A stretch of 64,000 nt of DNA from Halopseudomonas xinjiangensis (lineage in GTDB: Bacteria; Pseudomonadota; Gammaproteobacteria; Pseudomonadales; Pseudomonadaceae), in the NCBI RefSeq assembly GCF_900104945.1, contig NZ_LT629736.1, positions 2,561,001 to 2,625,000 of the forward strand. Direction: 5' to 3'. Both the position numbers and the translations under genes were made by a program. The notes below the pieces were generated by a model that saw only the letters and a program-made list of their open reading frames with translations, did no database searches and was not told the DNA's origin. Positions 31,054-39,479 of the stretch are shown one piece after another. Within the stretch, counting starts at the first letter, position 1; each line of letters begins with the position of its first letter.

Positions 31054-32016
31054 TCAACTGACGACGCGGCGCGGTTCCGAATGCGTGAACGACTCGAGGT
31101 TTTCGGCCAGCTGGTTGACGATCGTTTGCCGCGCTTCGCGGCTTCCCCAGGCGCTGTGCGGCGTGACAATCAGATTGTCCACATTCGCCTTCAGCAACGG
31201 ATTGCCGTTGCGTGGAGGCTCTTCAGTCAGCACGTCGAAAGCAGCCCCAGCCAGATGACCGCTGCGCAGACTGGCGACCACCGCCGCTTCGTCAACCAGC
31301 CCACCCCGCGCAGCATTGATCAGGAAGCTGCCTGCCTTCATCCGCGCCAGCTCCGGTGCGCCGATCATCCCCCGCGTCGTCTCGGTCAGCGGGCAATGCA
31401 GGCTGAGCATATCGACCTGCGGCAACAGCTCGTCGATGGATGGACGCCTGGCACGCTCGCGGCCGGGCAGCGCTCCGACGATTACCCGCATATCGAATGC
31501 TTCCGCCCGTCGCGCAACGGCCTGGCCCAGCTCGCCGTAGCCGAGAATGCCCAGCGTGCGCCCCGCCAGTTCACCGATCGGGAAATCGAGCAGACAGAAC
31601 TGGCTGCTGCGCTGCCAGGCGCCGTCGCGTACGGCCTGGCGATACGACTCGAAGCGGGTCACCAACACCAGCATCAACATCAGCGTGTGCTGCGCCACGG
31701 CCGAAGTCCCATACGCCTGGCAATTGCACACGGTAACGCCCCGCCGGCGCGCGGCATCGAGATCGACATTGTTGGTACCGGTGGCGGCAATCAGGATCAG
31801 CTTTAGCTGCGGGCAAGACTGCATCACCGCCTCGTCAATTACTACCTTGTTGGTGATCGCGACCTGGTGGTCGCCAATGTGCTCGGCGACCTGTTCGGCG
31901 GTGGTGGTGTCGAACTGCGCGAAGCTTGAAGCAGCCCTGACTAGAGGCGCGAGATCGAGATCGTCACGATCCAGCGTGGAAAGATCGAGGAATACCGCTG
32001 ATAGGCTGTTTGCCAT
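31054..32016 (-). CDS. D-2-hydroxyacid dehydrogenase (hydroxypyruvate/glycerate type)
   Basis: This is an NAD(P)-dependent D-2-hydroxyacid dehydrogenase, 320 residues. The nucleotide-binding GYGELG is at 159-164. The catalytic residues are R237 (NAARGGLVDE), E266 (LTEEPP) and H287 (TPHSAW). Similarity of the last block to HprA-type enzymes suggests hydroxypyruvate or glyoxylate reduction, but substrate assignment in this family from sequence alone is weak. ATG 32016 is chosen; the longer frame to 32229 runs antisense through the divergent lysE-like gene. It is divergent from the transporter with a 64-base gap. Confidence 0.88.
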   Translation of the reverse strand: MANSLSAVFLDLSTLDRDDLDLAPLVRAASSFAQFDTTTAEQVAEHIGDHQVAITNKVVIDEAVMQSCPQLKLILIAATGTNNVDLDAARRRGVTVCNCQAYGTSAVAQHTLMLMLVLVTRFESYRQAVRDGAWQRSSQFCLLDFPIGELAGRTLGILGYGELGQAVARRAEAFDMRVIVGALPGRERARRPSIDELLPQVDMLSLHCPLTETTRGMIGAPELARMKAGSFLINAARGGLVDEAAVVASLRSGHLAGAAFDVLTEEPPRNGNPLLKANVDNLIVTPHSAWGSREARQTIVNQLAENLESFTHSEPRRVVS

Positions 32017-32080
32017 GGTCACTGTGCCTGTCTTGCCGATGTCAGGCCGTTTAGAATGGTCGTTTTGCTCGGAGCCGTCC

Positions 32081-32725
32081 ATGTATCTGGAAGAATTTCT
32101 GTTGGTTGCGCTGGTGCATCTGCTGGCAGTCATGAGCCCTGGGCCGGACTTCGCCGTGGTCATTCGCAACAGCGTCAGCCTGGGCAGGCAGACCGGCCTG
32201 ATGACGGCGGCAGGCATCGGTACGGGCATACTGATCCACGTTGCCTATTCGCTGCTCGGCATCGGGCTGATCGTGTCGCAGTCGGTGTGGTTGTTCAATC
32301 TCATGAAATGGGCGGCGGCGGCGTATCTGCTGTATATCGGCCTGCGGGCGCTGCGCTCGCAACCTCAGGTACTTAACACCGAGGGCAGCCGGATCGATCC
32401 TCTGTCACCGCGCCGCGCCTTTACCCAGGGCTTCATTACCAACGGACTGAACCCGAAGGCGACCTTGTTCTTCCTGTCCTTGTTCACCGTGGTGATCTCG
32501 CACGACACACCGTTGCCGGTGCAAGCCGGTTATGGGCTGTATCTGGCTTTCGCTACCGGGGCCTGGTTCTGCCTGGTTGCCGTACTGTTCAGTCATCCCC
32601 GGGTGCGTCGAGCGTTTTCGCGCATGGGGCACTGGTTCGATCGGGCAATGGGATTGGTGCTGATCGGCCTGGGCATCCGCCTGGCGCTGTCGCAGTGGCT
32701 TGAGCGAAGCGACCAGGCACTCTGA
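32081..32725 (+). CDS. LysE family translocator
   Basis: This inner-membrane amino-acid exporter of the LysE/RhtB family has 214 residues and about six helices. The signature SPGPDFAVVIRNS lies at about residues 19-31 and GFITNGLNPKATLFFLSLF at about 117-135; both are hallmarks of RhtB-type members. ATG 32081 follows a weak GGAG. It is divergent from the hydroxyacid dehydrogenase gene and convergent with hemH (gap six bases). The exported compound is unknown; homoserine, threonine and leucine are typical for relatives. Confidence 0.9.
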   Translation: MYLEEFLLVALVHLLAVMSPGPDFAVVIRNSVSLGRQTGLMTAAGIGTGILIHVAYSLLGIGLIVSQSVWLFNLMKWAAAAYLLYIGLRALRSQPQVLNTEGSRIDPLSPRRAFTQGFITNGLNPKATLFFLSLFTVVISHDTPLPVQAGYGLYLAFATGAWFCLVAVLFSHPRVRRAFSRMGHWFDRAMGLVLIGLGIRLALSQWLERSDQAL

Positions 32726-32731
32726 AGCCGG

Positions 32732-33754
32732 CTAGGCTGCAGTCGGCTCGGTCCGACACCACTGGGCCAGGGTCTCGATCCAGTGCGGATGGTCGTTCAG
32801 ACAGGGAATCAACACGAGCTCCTCGCCGCCGGCTTCGATGAACTGTTCGCGCGCCCTGTCACCGATCTCTTCGAGCGTCTCGATGCAGTCGGTGACAAAC
32901 GCCGGACACATTACCAGGAGCCGCTTGACGCCCTGCGCCGCCAACTCATCAATCCGCGCATCAGTGTAAGGCTCGATCCACTTGGCCCGGCCAAGTCGTG
33001 ACTGGAACGCCTGAGACCATTGCCCGTCAGCCAACCCCATTCTTGCCGCGAACTCCTTGGAAACCGCCGTGCACTGAGCGCGGTAGCAGGTTGCATGGGC
33101 TACCGAAGGGCGGTCGCAGCAGTCCGGATAGTTCAGACAATGATTACCGGTGGGATCTGCCTTGCGCAGATGGCGCTCCGGCAGCCCGTGATAGCTCATC
33201 AGCAGATGATCGAAGGGTTGCTCGAAGTACGGCCTTGCACTGGCGACCAATGCGTCCATGTAGCCGGGACGGTCGTGGAACGCAGGAATCACCGTGAGCC
33301 GAACGCTGAGTCCATGCTTGGCAATGACGCGCTCGGCTTCGCGAACCGAAGTCGTGATGGTGCTGTCGGCATGCTGCGGATATTGCGGGATGAAGAGGAT
33401 TTCGCTGACTCCGGGACGCGCCGCCAGTGCCAGCATCCCTCGTTCGATGGACGGCTCGCCATAACGCATGGCCAGTTCCACCGGCATATCGAGCTTGGCT
33501 TGCACCGCCTGCTGCACGCGGCGGCTCAGTACGACCAGTGGGGAGCCCTCATCCCACCAGATCGAAGCATAGGCTTCAGCCGACTGTTTCGGCCGGGTGG
33601 CCAGGATGATACTTACCAATAACCGCCGCGCAGGCCAGGGCAGGTCGATTACGTAGGGGTCCATCAGGAACTGGTTGAGGTAGCGACGGACATCCGCCAC
33701 CTCGGTGCTGGCAGGGGAGCCCAGATTAACCAGCAATACCCCGCGTGCGGACAT
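32732..33754 (-). CDS. hemH: Ferrochelatase
   Basis: This last enzyme of heme synthesis inserts ferrous iron into protoporphyrin IX. It has 340 residues. The metal-binding histidine H189 lies in [11 protein letters not shown] and the conserved glutamate E292 in [11 protein letters not shown] cysteine-containing stretch at 206-228 (CLNYPDCC...CYRAQC) is also seen in other pseudomonad ferrochelatases. It is followed upstream, 21 bases away, by the TIGR01777 gene, which reads in the same direction and starts at the light-responsive intergenic region, so hemH may share that transcript. Confidence 0.95.
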   Translation of the reverse strand: MSARGVLLVNLGSPASTEVADVRRYLNQFLMDPYVIDLPWPARRLLVSIILATRPKQSAEAYASIWWDEGSPLVVLSRRVQQAVQAKLDMPVELAMRYGEPSIERGMLALAARPGVSEILFIPQYPQHADSTITTSVREAERVIAKHGLSVRLTVIPAFHDRPGYMDALVASARPYFEQPFDHLLMSYHGLPERHLRKADPTGNHCLNYPDCCDRPSVAHATCYRAQCTAVSKEFAARMGLADGQWSQAFQSRLGRAKWIEPYTDARIDELAAQGVKRLLVMCPAFVTDCIETLEEIGDRAREQFIEAGGEELVLIPCLNDHPHWIETLAQWCRTEPTAA

Positions 33755-33775
33755 GTACTACCTCTCTCATGTTGA

Positions 33776-34678
33776 TCAGTGTTTCGAGTCGAGTACGTCG
33801 TTCAGCGCGGGCTCGAGCTCGGTGAAGCGGAAAGTGTATCCGCTTTCCAGCGCCTTGCGGGGCACTGCATTCTGCCCGCCGAGGAGCAACTCGGCCATCT
33901 CGCCCAGCCCCAGCTTGAGCGCGGCAGACGGCAGAGGAAGCAGCGCCGGACGATGCAACGCCCGGCCCAGCTCTCGCGCGAACTCACGATTGGTGACCGG
34001 ATTCGGGGCAGTCGAATTGAACGGGCCTCGGCATTGCTCGTGAGTAAGCAGATGCCGAATGATGCCCACTTCGTCATGCAGGTGCACCCAGGGCATGTAT
34101 TGTCGCCCCGAGCCGATCGGCCCACCCAGCCCCATGCGAAACGGCAGCAGCATCTTCTGCAAAAAGCCGCCATCAGGCGCCAACACCAGTCCGGTGCGGA
34201 CCTGACACACCCGTATTCCATGGGCGGCTGCGCGCTGCGCGGCAGTCTCCCAGGCGTCACACAACGTGTGGGTGTAGCCTGCCTTTCCGGGATGTGTTTC
34301 GTCGATGATGGTGCTGCCGGTGTTGCCGTACCAGCCAACCGCCGAACCACTGATCAATACAGAGGGCTTCCTGGGTAGCGTTCCCAGCCAGGCGACCAGC
34401 TGTTCGGTCAGCGTGACTCTGCTCGCCCACAACTCGCCCTTGCGAGCCGAGGACCAGCGCTTGTCGGCAATCGGGGCACCGGCGAGGTTGATTACCGCAT
34501 CGGGGGCGTCATCGTTCAGCTCAGTGAGAGTCTCCACACCACGGACCTTTGCACCGCAAAGCGCGGGAACCTGCTGCGGCCTGCGCGACAGCACAGTAAC
34601 CCGGTGCCCGTCCGCGAGAAAGCTTCCGCACAGCGACCGGCCTATCAGGCCGGTACCACCAGTCAACAGAATATGCAT
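33776..34678 (-). CDS. TIGR01777 family NAD-dependent epimerase-like protein
   Basis: This 300-residue extended short-chain-dehydrogenase-fold protein resembles E. coli YfcH. The Rossmann motif TGGTGLIGRSLC is at 6-17. The family region with GWYGN and a C-terminal DUF1731 block (ALESGYTFRF...LEPALNDVL) follow. Relatives often sit in photolyase clusters. The catalytic reaction is not established. It reads away from the FAD oxidoreductase gene; the shared 160-base region carries a PplR-type direct repeat, so light control of this gene is plausible. hemH follows. Confidence 0.88.
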   Translation of the reverse strand: MHILLTGGTGLIGRSLCGSFLADGHRVTVLSRRPQQVPALCGAKVRGVETLTELNDDAPDAVINLAGAPIADKRWSSARKGELWASRVTLTEQLVAWLGTLPRKPSVLISGSAVGWYGNTGSTIIDETHPGKAGYTHTLCDAWETAAQRAAAHGIRVCQVRTGLVLAPDGGFLQKMLLPFRMGLGGPIGSGRQYMPWVHLHDEVGIIRHLLTHEQCRGPFNSTAPNPVTNREFARELGRALHRPALLPLPSAALKLGLGEMAELLLGGQNAVPRKALESGYTFRFTELEPALNDVLDSKH

Positions 34679-34776
34679 GTGGGACTCCTCGCTTGCAGCG
34701 GAACGAAATCATGCCACCGTTAACGTAACAGGCTCACGGCCGCCGAACTTGAAGTCAGTTCGCAGATCGGCAATGC

Positions 34777-34800
34777 TATACATAAATACCTGTATGTACA
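34777..34800. promoter_or_regulatory. PplR/LitR-type operator A
   Basis: TATACA (34777-34782), 12 bases, TGTACA (34795-34800). This matches the direct repeat reported for PplR1 of P. putida, T(G/A)TACA-N12-TGTA(C/T)A, at every specified base. A possible -10 element TATAAA lies at 34808-34813, so the site covers the -35 region of the FAD oxidoreductase gene (start 34839). It also lies about 100 bases upstream of the divergent TIGR01777 gene. Confidence 0.75.
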
Positions 34801-34838
34801 ACTTACGTATAAATCAAACATTATCTATCGGGAAACCT

Positions 34839-35816
34839 ATGAAATCGCTTCGCATCGCCATCATCGGCGCCGGTCTGGCCGGGATCAGCGCCGCACGAAC
34901 GCTCACCGGCAAGGGTCACTCCGTGGAGCTTTACGACAAGAGCCGGGGCAGCGGTGGCCGCATGAGCAGCAAGCGTACCGAATTCGGCGAACTCGACATG
35001 GGCGCGCAGTATTTCACCGCCCGGGACCCGCGTTTTCGTCACGAACTGCAGCGCTGGCTGGATGCCGGCTGGGCTGCCGAATGGTCTCCCAAAATGTATC
35101 GGTTCGACGACGTCGGGCTCGCTGCCTCGCCTGACGAACAAACTCGCTATGTGGGGTCGCCCCGGATGACGGCGTTGTCCCGTCATCTGCTCGTAGGCCT
35201 CGAATTGCAAAGCGGTGTACGTATCGTCGAACTGCAGCGCAACGATGAGCAGCACTGGAACCTGATGGACGATGGCGGTCGAGCATACGGTCCTTTCGAC
35301 CGCGTCCTGGTTGCCACTCCTGCCCCCCAGGCGGTTCCGTTGTTGAAGGCGTCTCCCAACCTGGCCCAGGCCGCTGCGCAGGTACGTGTCGCGCCATGCT
35401 GGACGGTGGCTTTATCGTTTTCACAACGGTTAGCAACGGACGTTGAAGCCTGCTTCGTTCGCCATGGACCGCTGGACTGGGTATCTCGCCATCTCAGCAA
35501 ACCGGGCCGTTCCGGCGCTGATAGCTGGATCATCCAGTCGAGTGCCGACTGGGCCACGGAACACGAAGCCACCGGCGCAAATGATGTCACCCAGCAACTG
35601 ACCGAGGCCTTCGCTCAAGTGCTCGGGCTGAATCTGCCTGAACCCGACCAACGCATGGCCCATCGCTGGCTCTACGCCCGCTCTGTGGAACCCTGCGCAT
35701 GGGGTGCTCTGGCGGCGCCTGAGCTGGGCTTGTACGCCTGTGGCGACTGGTGTCTCTCGGGACGCATCGAGGGCGCCTGGTTGAGTGGGCGGCAGGCGGC
35801 GGACAGTGTCGTCTAA
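34839..35816 (+). CDS. FAD/NAD(P)-dependent oxidoreductase (renalase-like)
   Basis: This is a 325-residue flavoprotein of the amine-oxidase/renalase-like group. The N-terminal dinucleotide motif IIGAGLAGISAARTL is at 7-21, followed by the ribose-binding E29 and an SRGSGGRMSSKR flavin loop (about 34-45). The C-terminal YACGDWCLSGRIEGAWLSG motif binds the FAD diphosphate. Similar genes accompany photolyase and LitR genes in P. putida and relatives. The substrate is unknown. The start 34839 follows GGGAAA and lies 39 bases after operator A. Its stop overlaps the next small gene by 11 bases. Confidence 0.9.
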   Translation: MKSLRIAIIGAGLAGISAARTLTGKGHSVELYDKSRGSGGRMSSKRTEFGELDMGAQYFTARDPRFRHELQRWLDAGWAAEWSPKMYRFDDVGLAASPDEQTRYVGSPRMTALSRHLLVGLELQSGVRIVELQRNDEQHWNLMDDGGRAYGPFDRVLVATPAPQAVPLLKASPNLAQAAAQVRVAPCWTVALSFSQRLATDVEACFVRHGPLDWVSRHLSKPGRSGADSWIIQSSADWATEHEATGANDVTQQLTEAFAQVLGLNLPEPDQRMAHRWLYARSVEPCAWGALAAPELGLYACGDWCLSGRIEGAWLSGRQAADSVV

Positions 35817-36003
35817 GCGCGCTCCTGCCCATCGGATCAATCCGGCCAAGCTACTGCATTCGAAATGGACCGCGGTAACGCCGGCCAACCGCGAACGCCA
35901 CTTCATGGTGGTCAAGGAACATGTAGACGATCTGGAACGGGTGATGGATGTCGACTGGCGCCAGCTGACCAACCTCGATACCTGGATCCCTGGCTGGCGA
36001 TGA
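35806..36003 (+). CDS. TIGR02450 family Trp-rich small protein
   Basis: This is a 65-residue protein with the family core INPAKLLHSKWTAVTP, NRERHFMVVK and a C-terminal WRQLTNL.TWIPGW block. Four tryptophans in a short protein are characteristic. GTG 35806 is chosen; it lies inside the end of the oxidoreductase gene, giving an 11-base overlap and likely coupled translation. An upstream start at 35785 is possible. The function is unknown; relatives occur near photolyase genes in marine and soil gammaproteobacteria, which fits the location. Confidence 0.82.
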   Translation: MSSKRAPAHRINPAKLLHSKWTAVTPANRERHFMVVKEHVDDLERVMDVDWRQLTNLDTWIPGWR

Positions 36004-36015
36004 CCACGCCTTCGC

Positions 36016-36043
36016 TTGTACAAATGCATAGCTCGTGTAGAAT
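36016..36043 (+). promoter_or_regulatory. Candidate sigma-70 promoter of the DUF523-litR-phrB operon
   Basis: TTGTAC (36016-36021) and TAGAAT (36038-36043) are separated by 16 bases. The -35 element is part of a perfect palindrome TTGTACAA (36016-36023), which recurs at 36048-36055, 32 bases or about three helical turns downstream. The arrangement would let a dimeric or tetrameric repressor hold both sides of the -10 element. Confidence 0.5.
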
Positions 36044-36048
36044 TTTAT

Positions 36049-36072
36049 TGTACAAGTACAACGTTTTGTATA
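36049..36072. promoter_or_regulatory. PplR/LitR-type operator B
   Basis: TGTACA (36049-36054), 12 bases, TGTATA (36067-36072): again a full match to T(G/A)TACA-N12-TGTA(C/T)A. It lies 12 bases upstream of the DUF523-DUF1722 start codon. If the promoter at 36016-36043 is used, the site lies just downstream of the -10 element; alternatively the second half (TATAAG) may itself act as a -10. Confidence 0.75.
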
Positions 36073-36084
36073 AGAGAGGTTTCC

Positions 36085-37047
36085 ATGGACCCCCAGACGC
36101 CAGCCCGCATACCGATCGGAATCAGCGATTGTCTGACCGGCAGCCCGGTGCGGTTCAATGCCGGGCACAAGCATTCGTCCCTGTGCACCGAACAGCTAGG
36201 CCAATGGTTCGAGCTGGTGCCATTCTGTCCCGAGATCGCTGCAGGCCTGGGCACACCGCGCCAGCCGGTTCGCCTGGTGGGCGAGCCTTCCGCTCCCCGT
36301 GCCGTGGGGACGCGAGACGCAAGTATGGAGATCACCGAGCAATTACTGGCCTACGGCGAGACGGTGGCGGCGACGCATCCCCATCTCTGTGGCTTTATTC
36401 TCATGCAAAAATCGCCGAGCTGCGGTATGGAGCGGGTCAAGGTCTATCAGGACAACGGCCAGCCTGCACCGCAGACCGGTAGCGGGCTGTTTGCCAAGGC
36501 GCTGATGCAGGCCAATCCCTTGCTGCCCGTCGAAGAAGAAGGCCGTCTGCATGACCCGGTGCTACGAGAGAACTTCATCATGCGCGTGATGGTCATGGCG
36601 GCCTGGAAGCAGCTGGGCGAGGACGGCCTCACCCGGGTCCGGCTGATCGAGTTTCACTCTCGCCACAAATACCTGCTCCTGGCCCACGATCCGGACGCTT
36701 ATCGCCGGCTTGGCCGGCTGCTCGCCAATTTGCGTGACTGCGATCTGCAGCGGCTGGCCGAGGACTACTTCGCCGACCTGATCCTTTCGTTGAAGCGCAA
36801 GGCCAGTCGTCGCTCACACAGCAATGTGCTCGAACATATCGTGGGACACTTCAAACGTGCCCTGGCAGGCCATGAGAAGTCGGAGATGCAAAGTCTCATC
36901 GAGCAGTACCGACTCGGGATGGTCCCGCTTGTCGTCCCGGTCACCCTGCTCAAGCATCATCTGCTCAACCATCCTGATGCCTACCTGGACAGCCAGGCGT
37001 ATCTGCAGCCTTATCCAGCCGAGCTGAGCCTGCGCAATGCGATCTAG
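36085..37047 (+). CDS. DUF523 and DUF1722 domain protein (YbgA-type fusion)
   Basis: This is a 320-residue two-domain protein. The N-terminal DUF523 part (about 10-155) has the cysteine motifs SDCLTG, FCPE and QKSPSCG. The C-terminal DUF1722/YbgA part (about 190-310) has EFHSRHKYLLLAHD and a helical QYRLGMVPLVVPVTLLKHH block. The same fusion sits upstream of photolyase in E. coli (ybgA-phr, without DUF523) and in pseudomonads. Recent ideas link DUF523 to nucleoside-related chemistry and DUF1722 to photorepair, but I do not regard the role as settled. The merR/litR gene follows after nine bases. Confidence 0.9.
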   Translation: MDPQTPARIPIGISDCLTGSPVRFNAGHKHSSLCTEQLGQWFELVPFCPEIAAGLGTPRQPVRLVGEPSAPRAVGTRDASMEITEQLLAYGETVAATHPHLCGFILMQKSPSCGMERVKVYQDNGQPAPQTGSGLFAKALMQANPLLPVEEEGRLHDPVLRENFIMRVMVMAAWKQLGEDGLTRVRLIEFHSRHKYLLLAHDPDAYRRLGRLLANLRDCDLQRLAEDYFADLILSLKRKASRRSHSNVLEHIVGHFKRALAGHEKSEMQSLIEQYRLGMVPLVVPVTLLKHHLLNHPDAYLDSQAYLQPYPAELSLRNAI

Positions 37048-37056
37048 GAAAGCTGC

Positions 37057-37953
37057 ATGAACATGCCAAGCGTCGATCTGCTGCCGATCCGCGAAGTTGC
37101 GCGCCTCACTGGCGTTACCGCCGTCACCTTGCGCGCCTGGGAGCGGCGCTACGGGTTGGTTCAGCCCCATCGCACGCCCAAGGGGCATCGTTTGTATACG
37201 CCAGACAATGTCGAACAGATCCAGACCATCGTCGCCTGGCTGGGGCGTGGCGTAGCAGTCAGCCACGTGCGCGAATTGCTGAGCCGACCCAACGTGTCGC
37301 TCGATCTTGACGATTCGCCCTGGGGCGAATGGCGCCGGGGCTTGCTCGAAGGCCTGCTGGGATTCGATGCCGAGCGAGCCGATCGCGTTTACAACCAGGC
37401 GATGAGCAGCTATCCCATGCAGCTGGCCTGCGAGAGATTGCTTGAACCGGCCATCGCTGACCTTGAGCTACGCTGGAACGGTCAGTTTGGCGACGCGGTA
37501 GAACGTGCCTTCGCCTGCACCTGGCTACGCGCCCGGGTGTCCGCGCGCATCTATCACAACAACTGCCTGCAGCCCGGCGAATCGGTGTTGCTGAGTAACC
37601 TCTCCGAAGATTCCTGCCAGCCGGGCTTCTGGCTGCTGGCTGCCATGCTCAGCCAGAGCGGGCGCCGCGTCGAGCTGCTGGACTGGAGCATTCCAGTTGC
37701 TGAACTCGGGCTGGTAGCCGAGCGACAGCCATTGCAGGCAATGGTGCTCTACGGCAGTCAGGCGCTCACTAACGAGCAGCTACGACGGGAGCTTCCGGCA
37801 CTTATGCAGCAAGCCAACCTGCCAGTCTATTTCGCCGGGCCCGCTTCGCTGATCCATCACACTGGGTTGCAGGCACTGGGTATCGTGCCCACCGGCGAAT
37901 CCCCCTGTGGCGCCTATGCCTGGGTCAATCAGGAACTGCGAGAGCTTTCTTGA
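37057..37953 (+). CDS. MerR family light-response regulator, class II LitR (PplR-like)
   Basis: This DNA-binding regulator has 298 residues. The N-terminal MerR winged helix spans about 9-75 (IREVARLTGVTAVTLRAWERRYGL). The C-terminal part has the fold pattern of the CarH/LitR B12-binding domain, but the key ligands are missing: where DxHxxG should be, the sequence reads SEDSCQPG (183-190), and the W...EH motif reads W140...E149-R150. This makes it a class II LitR, which in P. putida (PplR1-3) works without B12 and with LOV photoreceptors. It lies between DUF523-DUF1722 and phrB and probably controls both operators found here. It overlaps phrB by four bases. Confidence 0.9.
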   Translation: MNMPSVDLLPIREVARLTGVTAVTLRAWERRYGLVQPHRTPKGHRLYTPDNVEQIQTIVAWLGRGVAVSHVRELLSRPNVSLDLDDSPWGEWRRGLLEGLLGFDAERADRVYNQAMSSYPMQLACERLLEPAIADLELRWNGQFGDAVERAFACTWLRARVSARIYHNNCLQPGESVLLSNLSEDSCQPGFWLLAAMLSQSGRRVELLDWSIPVAELGLVAERQPLQAMVLYGSQALTNEQLRRELPALMQQANLPVYFAGPASLIHHTGLQALGIVPTGESPCGAYAWVNQELRELS

Positions 37954-39365
37954 GCATTCATCTGTGCTGGCTGCGCAACGATCTGCGCGTACATGACAAC
38001 ACCGCTCTCTGGCGAGCAAGCCAGCGGGGACAGGTGGTCGCTGTGTATCTGATCACGCCGGCGACCTGGAGCGAGCATGAGGAGGCAGCCAGCAAGGTCG
38101 ATTTCTGGCTACGCAACCTGACCGAGCTGAGTCGCGAACTGGGCGAACGCAACATCCCGCTAAGGCTGGTCGAGGTGGAGCACTGGCGCGATGCGCCGCG
38201 AGCCCTGATCAAGCTGGCCGAAAGCATGCAAGCGTCGAGCATGTCATTCAACGACGAGTACGGCGTGCATGAACAGCTGCGCGATCAGGCGGTGGCCGAC
38301 GCCTTCGCCGAAGCGGACCTGGATTGCCAGCGTCATGTCGATCAGACGTTGTTCAGGCCAGGTACCCTGCTGACCCAGTCCGGAAGCATGTACAAGGTGT
38401 ACAGCCAGTTTCGCAAGCAGGCGTACAGCGCATTACATCGTCAACTCCCGGCCTGCTTGCCTGCGCCCGAGCGCCAGCAACCGCTTTACATGGCATCGGA
38501 TCCAGTCCCCGAGCGGGTAAAAGGTTTTCAGGCAGTCTCTGAAGTCATTCGCACACTGTGGCCCGCCGGGGAGCACGCCGCCGCTGACCGGCTCGCGCTA
38601 TTCACCGAACACCTGCTCGAAGACTACGAGGACACCCGGGATCGGCCTGACATCGACGGCACCAGCCGGCTCTCGGCCTACCTGGCCAGTGGCGTGATCT
38701 CGGTACGTCAGTGCCTGCACGCTGCGATCGGCCACAATCTCGGCGAGTTCGATTCGGGCAAGCCCGGCGGGGTGAGCTGGATCAACGAGCTGCTGTGGCG
38801 GGAGTTCTACAAACACATCCTGGTGTGTTACGCACATGTGTCCCGCGGCGAAGCGTTCCGCGCCGAATATCAGGACTTCAACTGGCGGCACGACCCCGAA
38901 GGGCTCGAAGCCTGGCGGACCGGTCGTACCGGGATTCCGATCATTGATGCGGCCATGCGTCAGATGCTGGCCACCGGATGGATGCATAACCGCCTCCGCA
39001 TGCTCACCGCGATGTTTCTCTGCAAGAACCTGCTGATCAACTGGCAGGAGGGAGAACGCTGGTTCATGCGCCATTTGATCGATGGCGATCTCGCTGCCAA
39101 TAACGGCGGGTGGCAATGGAGTGCGTCGACAGGCACCGACTCGGCGCCCTATTTCAGGGTATTCAATCCCGCCACCCAGGCGCAGAAGTTCGACCCGGAC
39201 GGGAGTTTTATCCGCGAGTGGGTGCCCGAGCTGAGCTCGCTGTCGCCGCGGGAAATACATCAGCCGCTCTCCCCGGCACGGCTCGCCGAACTCGGCTATC
39301 CGCAGCCGATCGTCGATCTCAAAGCCAGTCGTCAGCGAGCCATTGCTGCTTTTCGCGGAGCCTGA
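37950..39365 (+). CDS. phrB: Deoxyribodipyrimidine photolyase
   Basis: This is a blue-light DNA repair enzyme that splits cyclobutane pyrimidine dimers; 471 residues, class I. The N-terminal antenna domain starts SIHLCWLRNDLRVHDN. The FAD-binding region shows TSRLSAYLASGVIS, WINELLWREFY, the GIPIIDAAMRQM-TGWMHNR signature and the NNGGWQWSASTGTD loop that includes a tryptophan of the electron chain. TTG 37950 is the start, overlapping the regulator stop as TTGA. It lies at the end of the DUF523-litR-phrB operon. Confidence 0.97.
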   Translation: MSIHLCWLRNDLRVHDNTALWRASQRGQVVAVYLITPATWSEHEEAASKVDFWLRNLTELSRELGERNIPLRLVEVEHWRDAPRALIKLAESMQASSMSFNDEYGVHEQLRDQAVADAFAEADLDCQRHVDQTLFRPGTLLTQSGSMYKVYSQFRKQAYSALHRQLPACLPAPERQQPLYMASDPVPERVKGFQAVSEVIRTLWPAGEHAAADRLALFTEHLLEDYEDTRDRPDIDGTSRLSAYLASGVISVRQCLHAAIGHNLGEFDSGKPGGVSWINELLWREFYKHILVCYAHVSRGEAFRAEYQDFNWRHDPEGLEAWRTGRTGIPIIDAAMRQMLATGWMHNRLRMLTAMFLCKNLLINWQEGERWFMRHLIDGDLAANNGGWQWSASTGTDSAPYFRVFNPATQAQKFDPDGSFIREWVPELSSLSPREIHQPLSPARLAELGYPQPIVDLKASRQRAIAAFRGA

Positions 39366-39479
39366 ATATCGTCTACCGATGAGTTCGCCAGCCCGCGATC
39401 GACGCAGGATGCTTTATCATGAGCCATGATTGAAGAAGCGGACGGGAAACCGCTGCCAGAACGAGCGAGAGTAGATGAA

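Noticed and set aside
31547..32081. Long N-terminal extension of the LysE-type transporter
   Set aside because: The extension is antisense to the dehydrogenase gene and is not hydrophobic; the family start at 32081 is clear.
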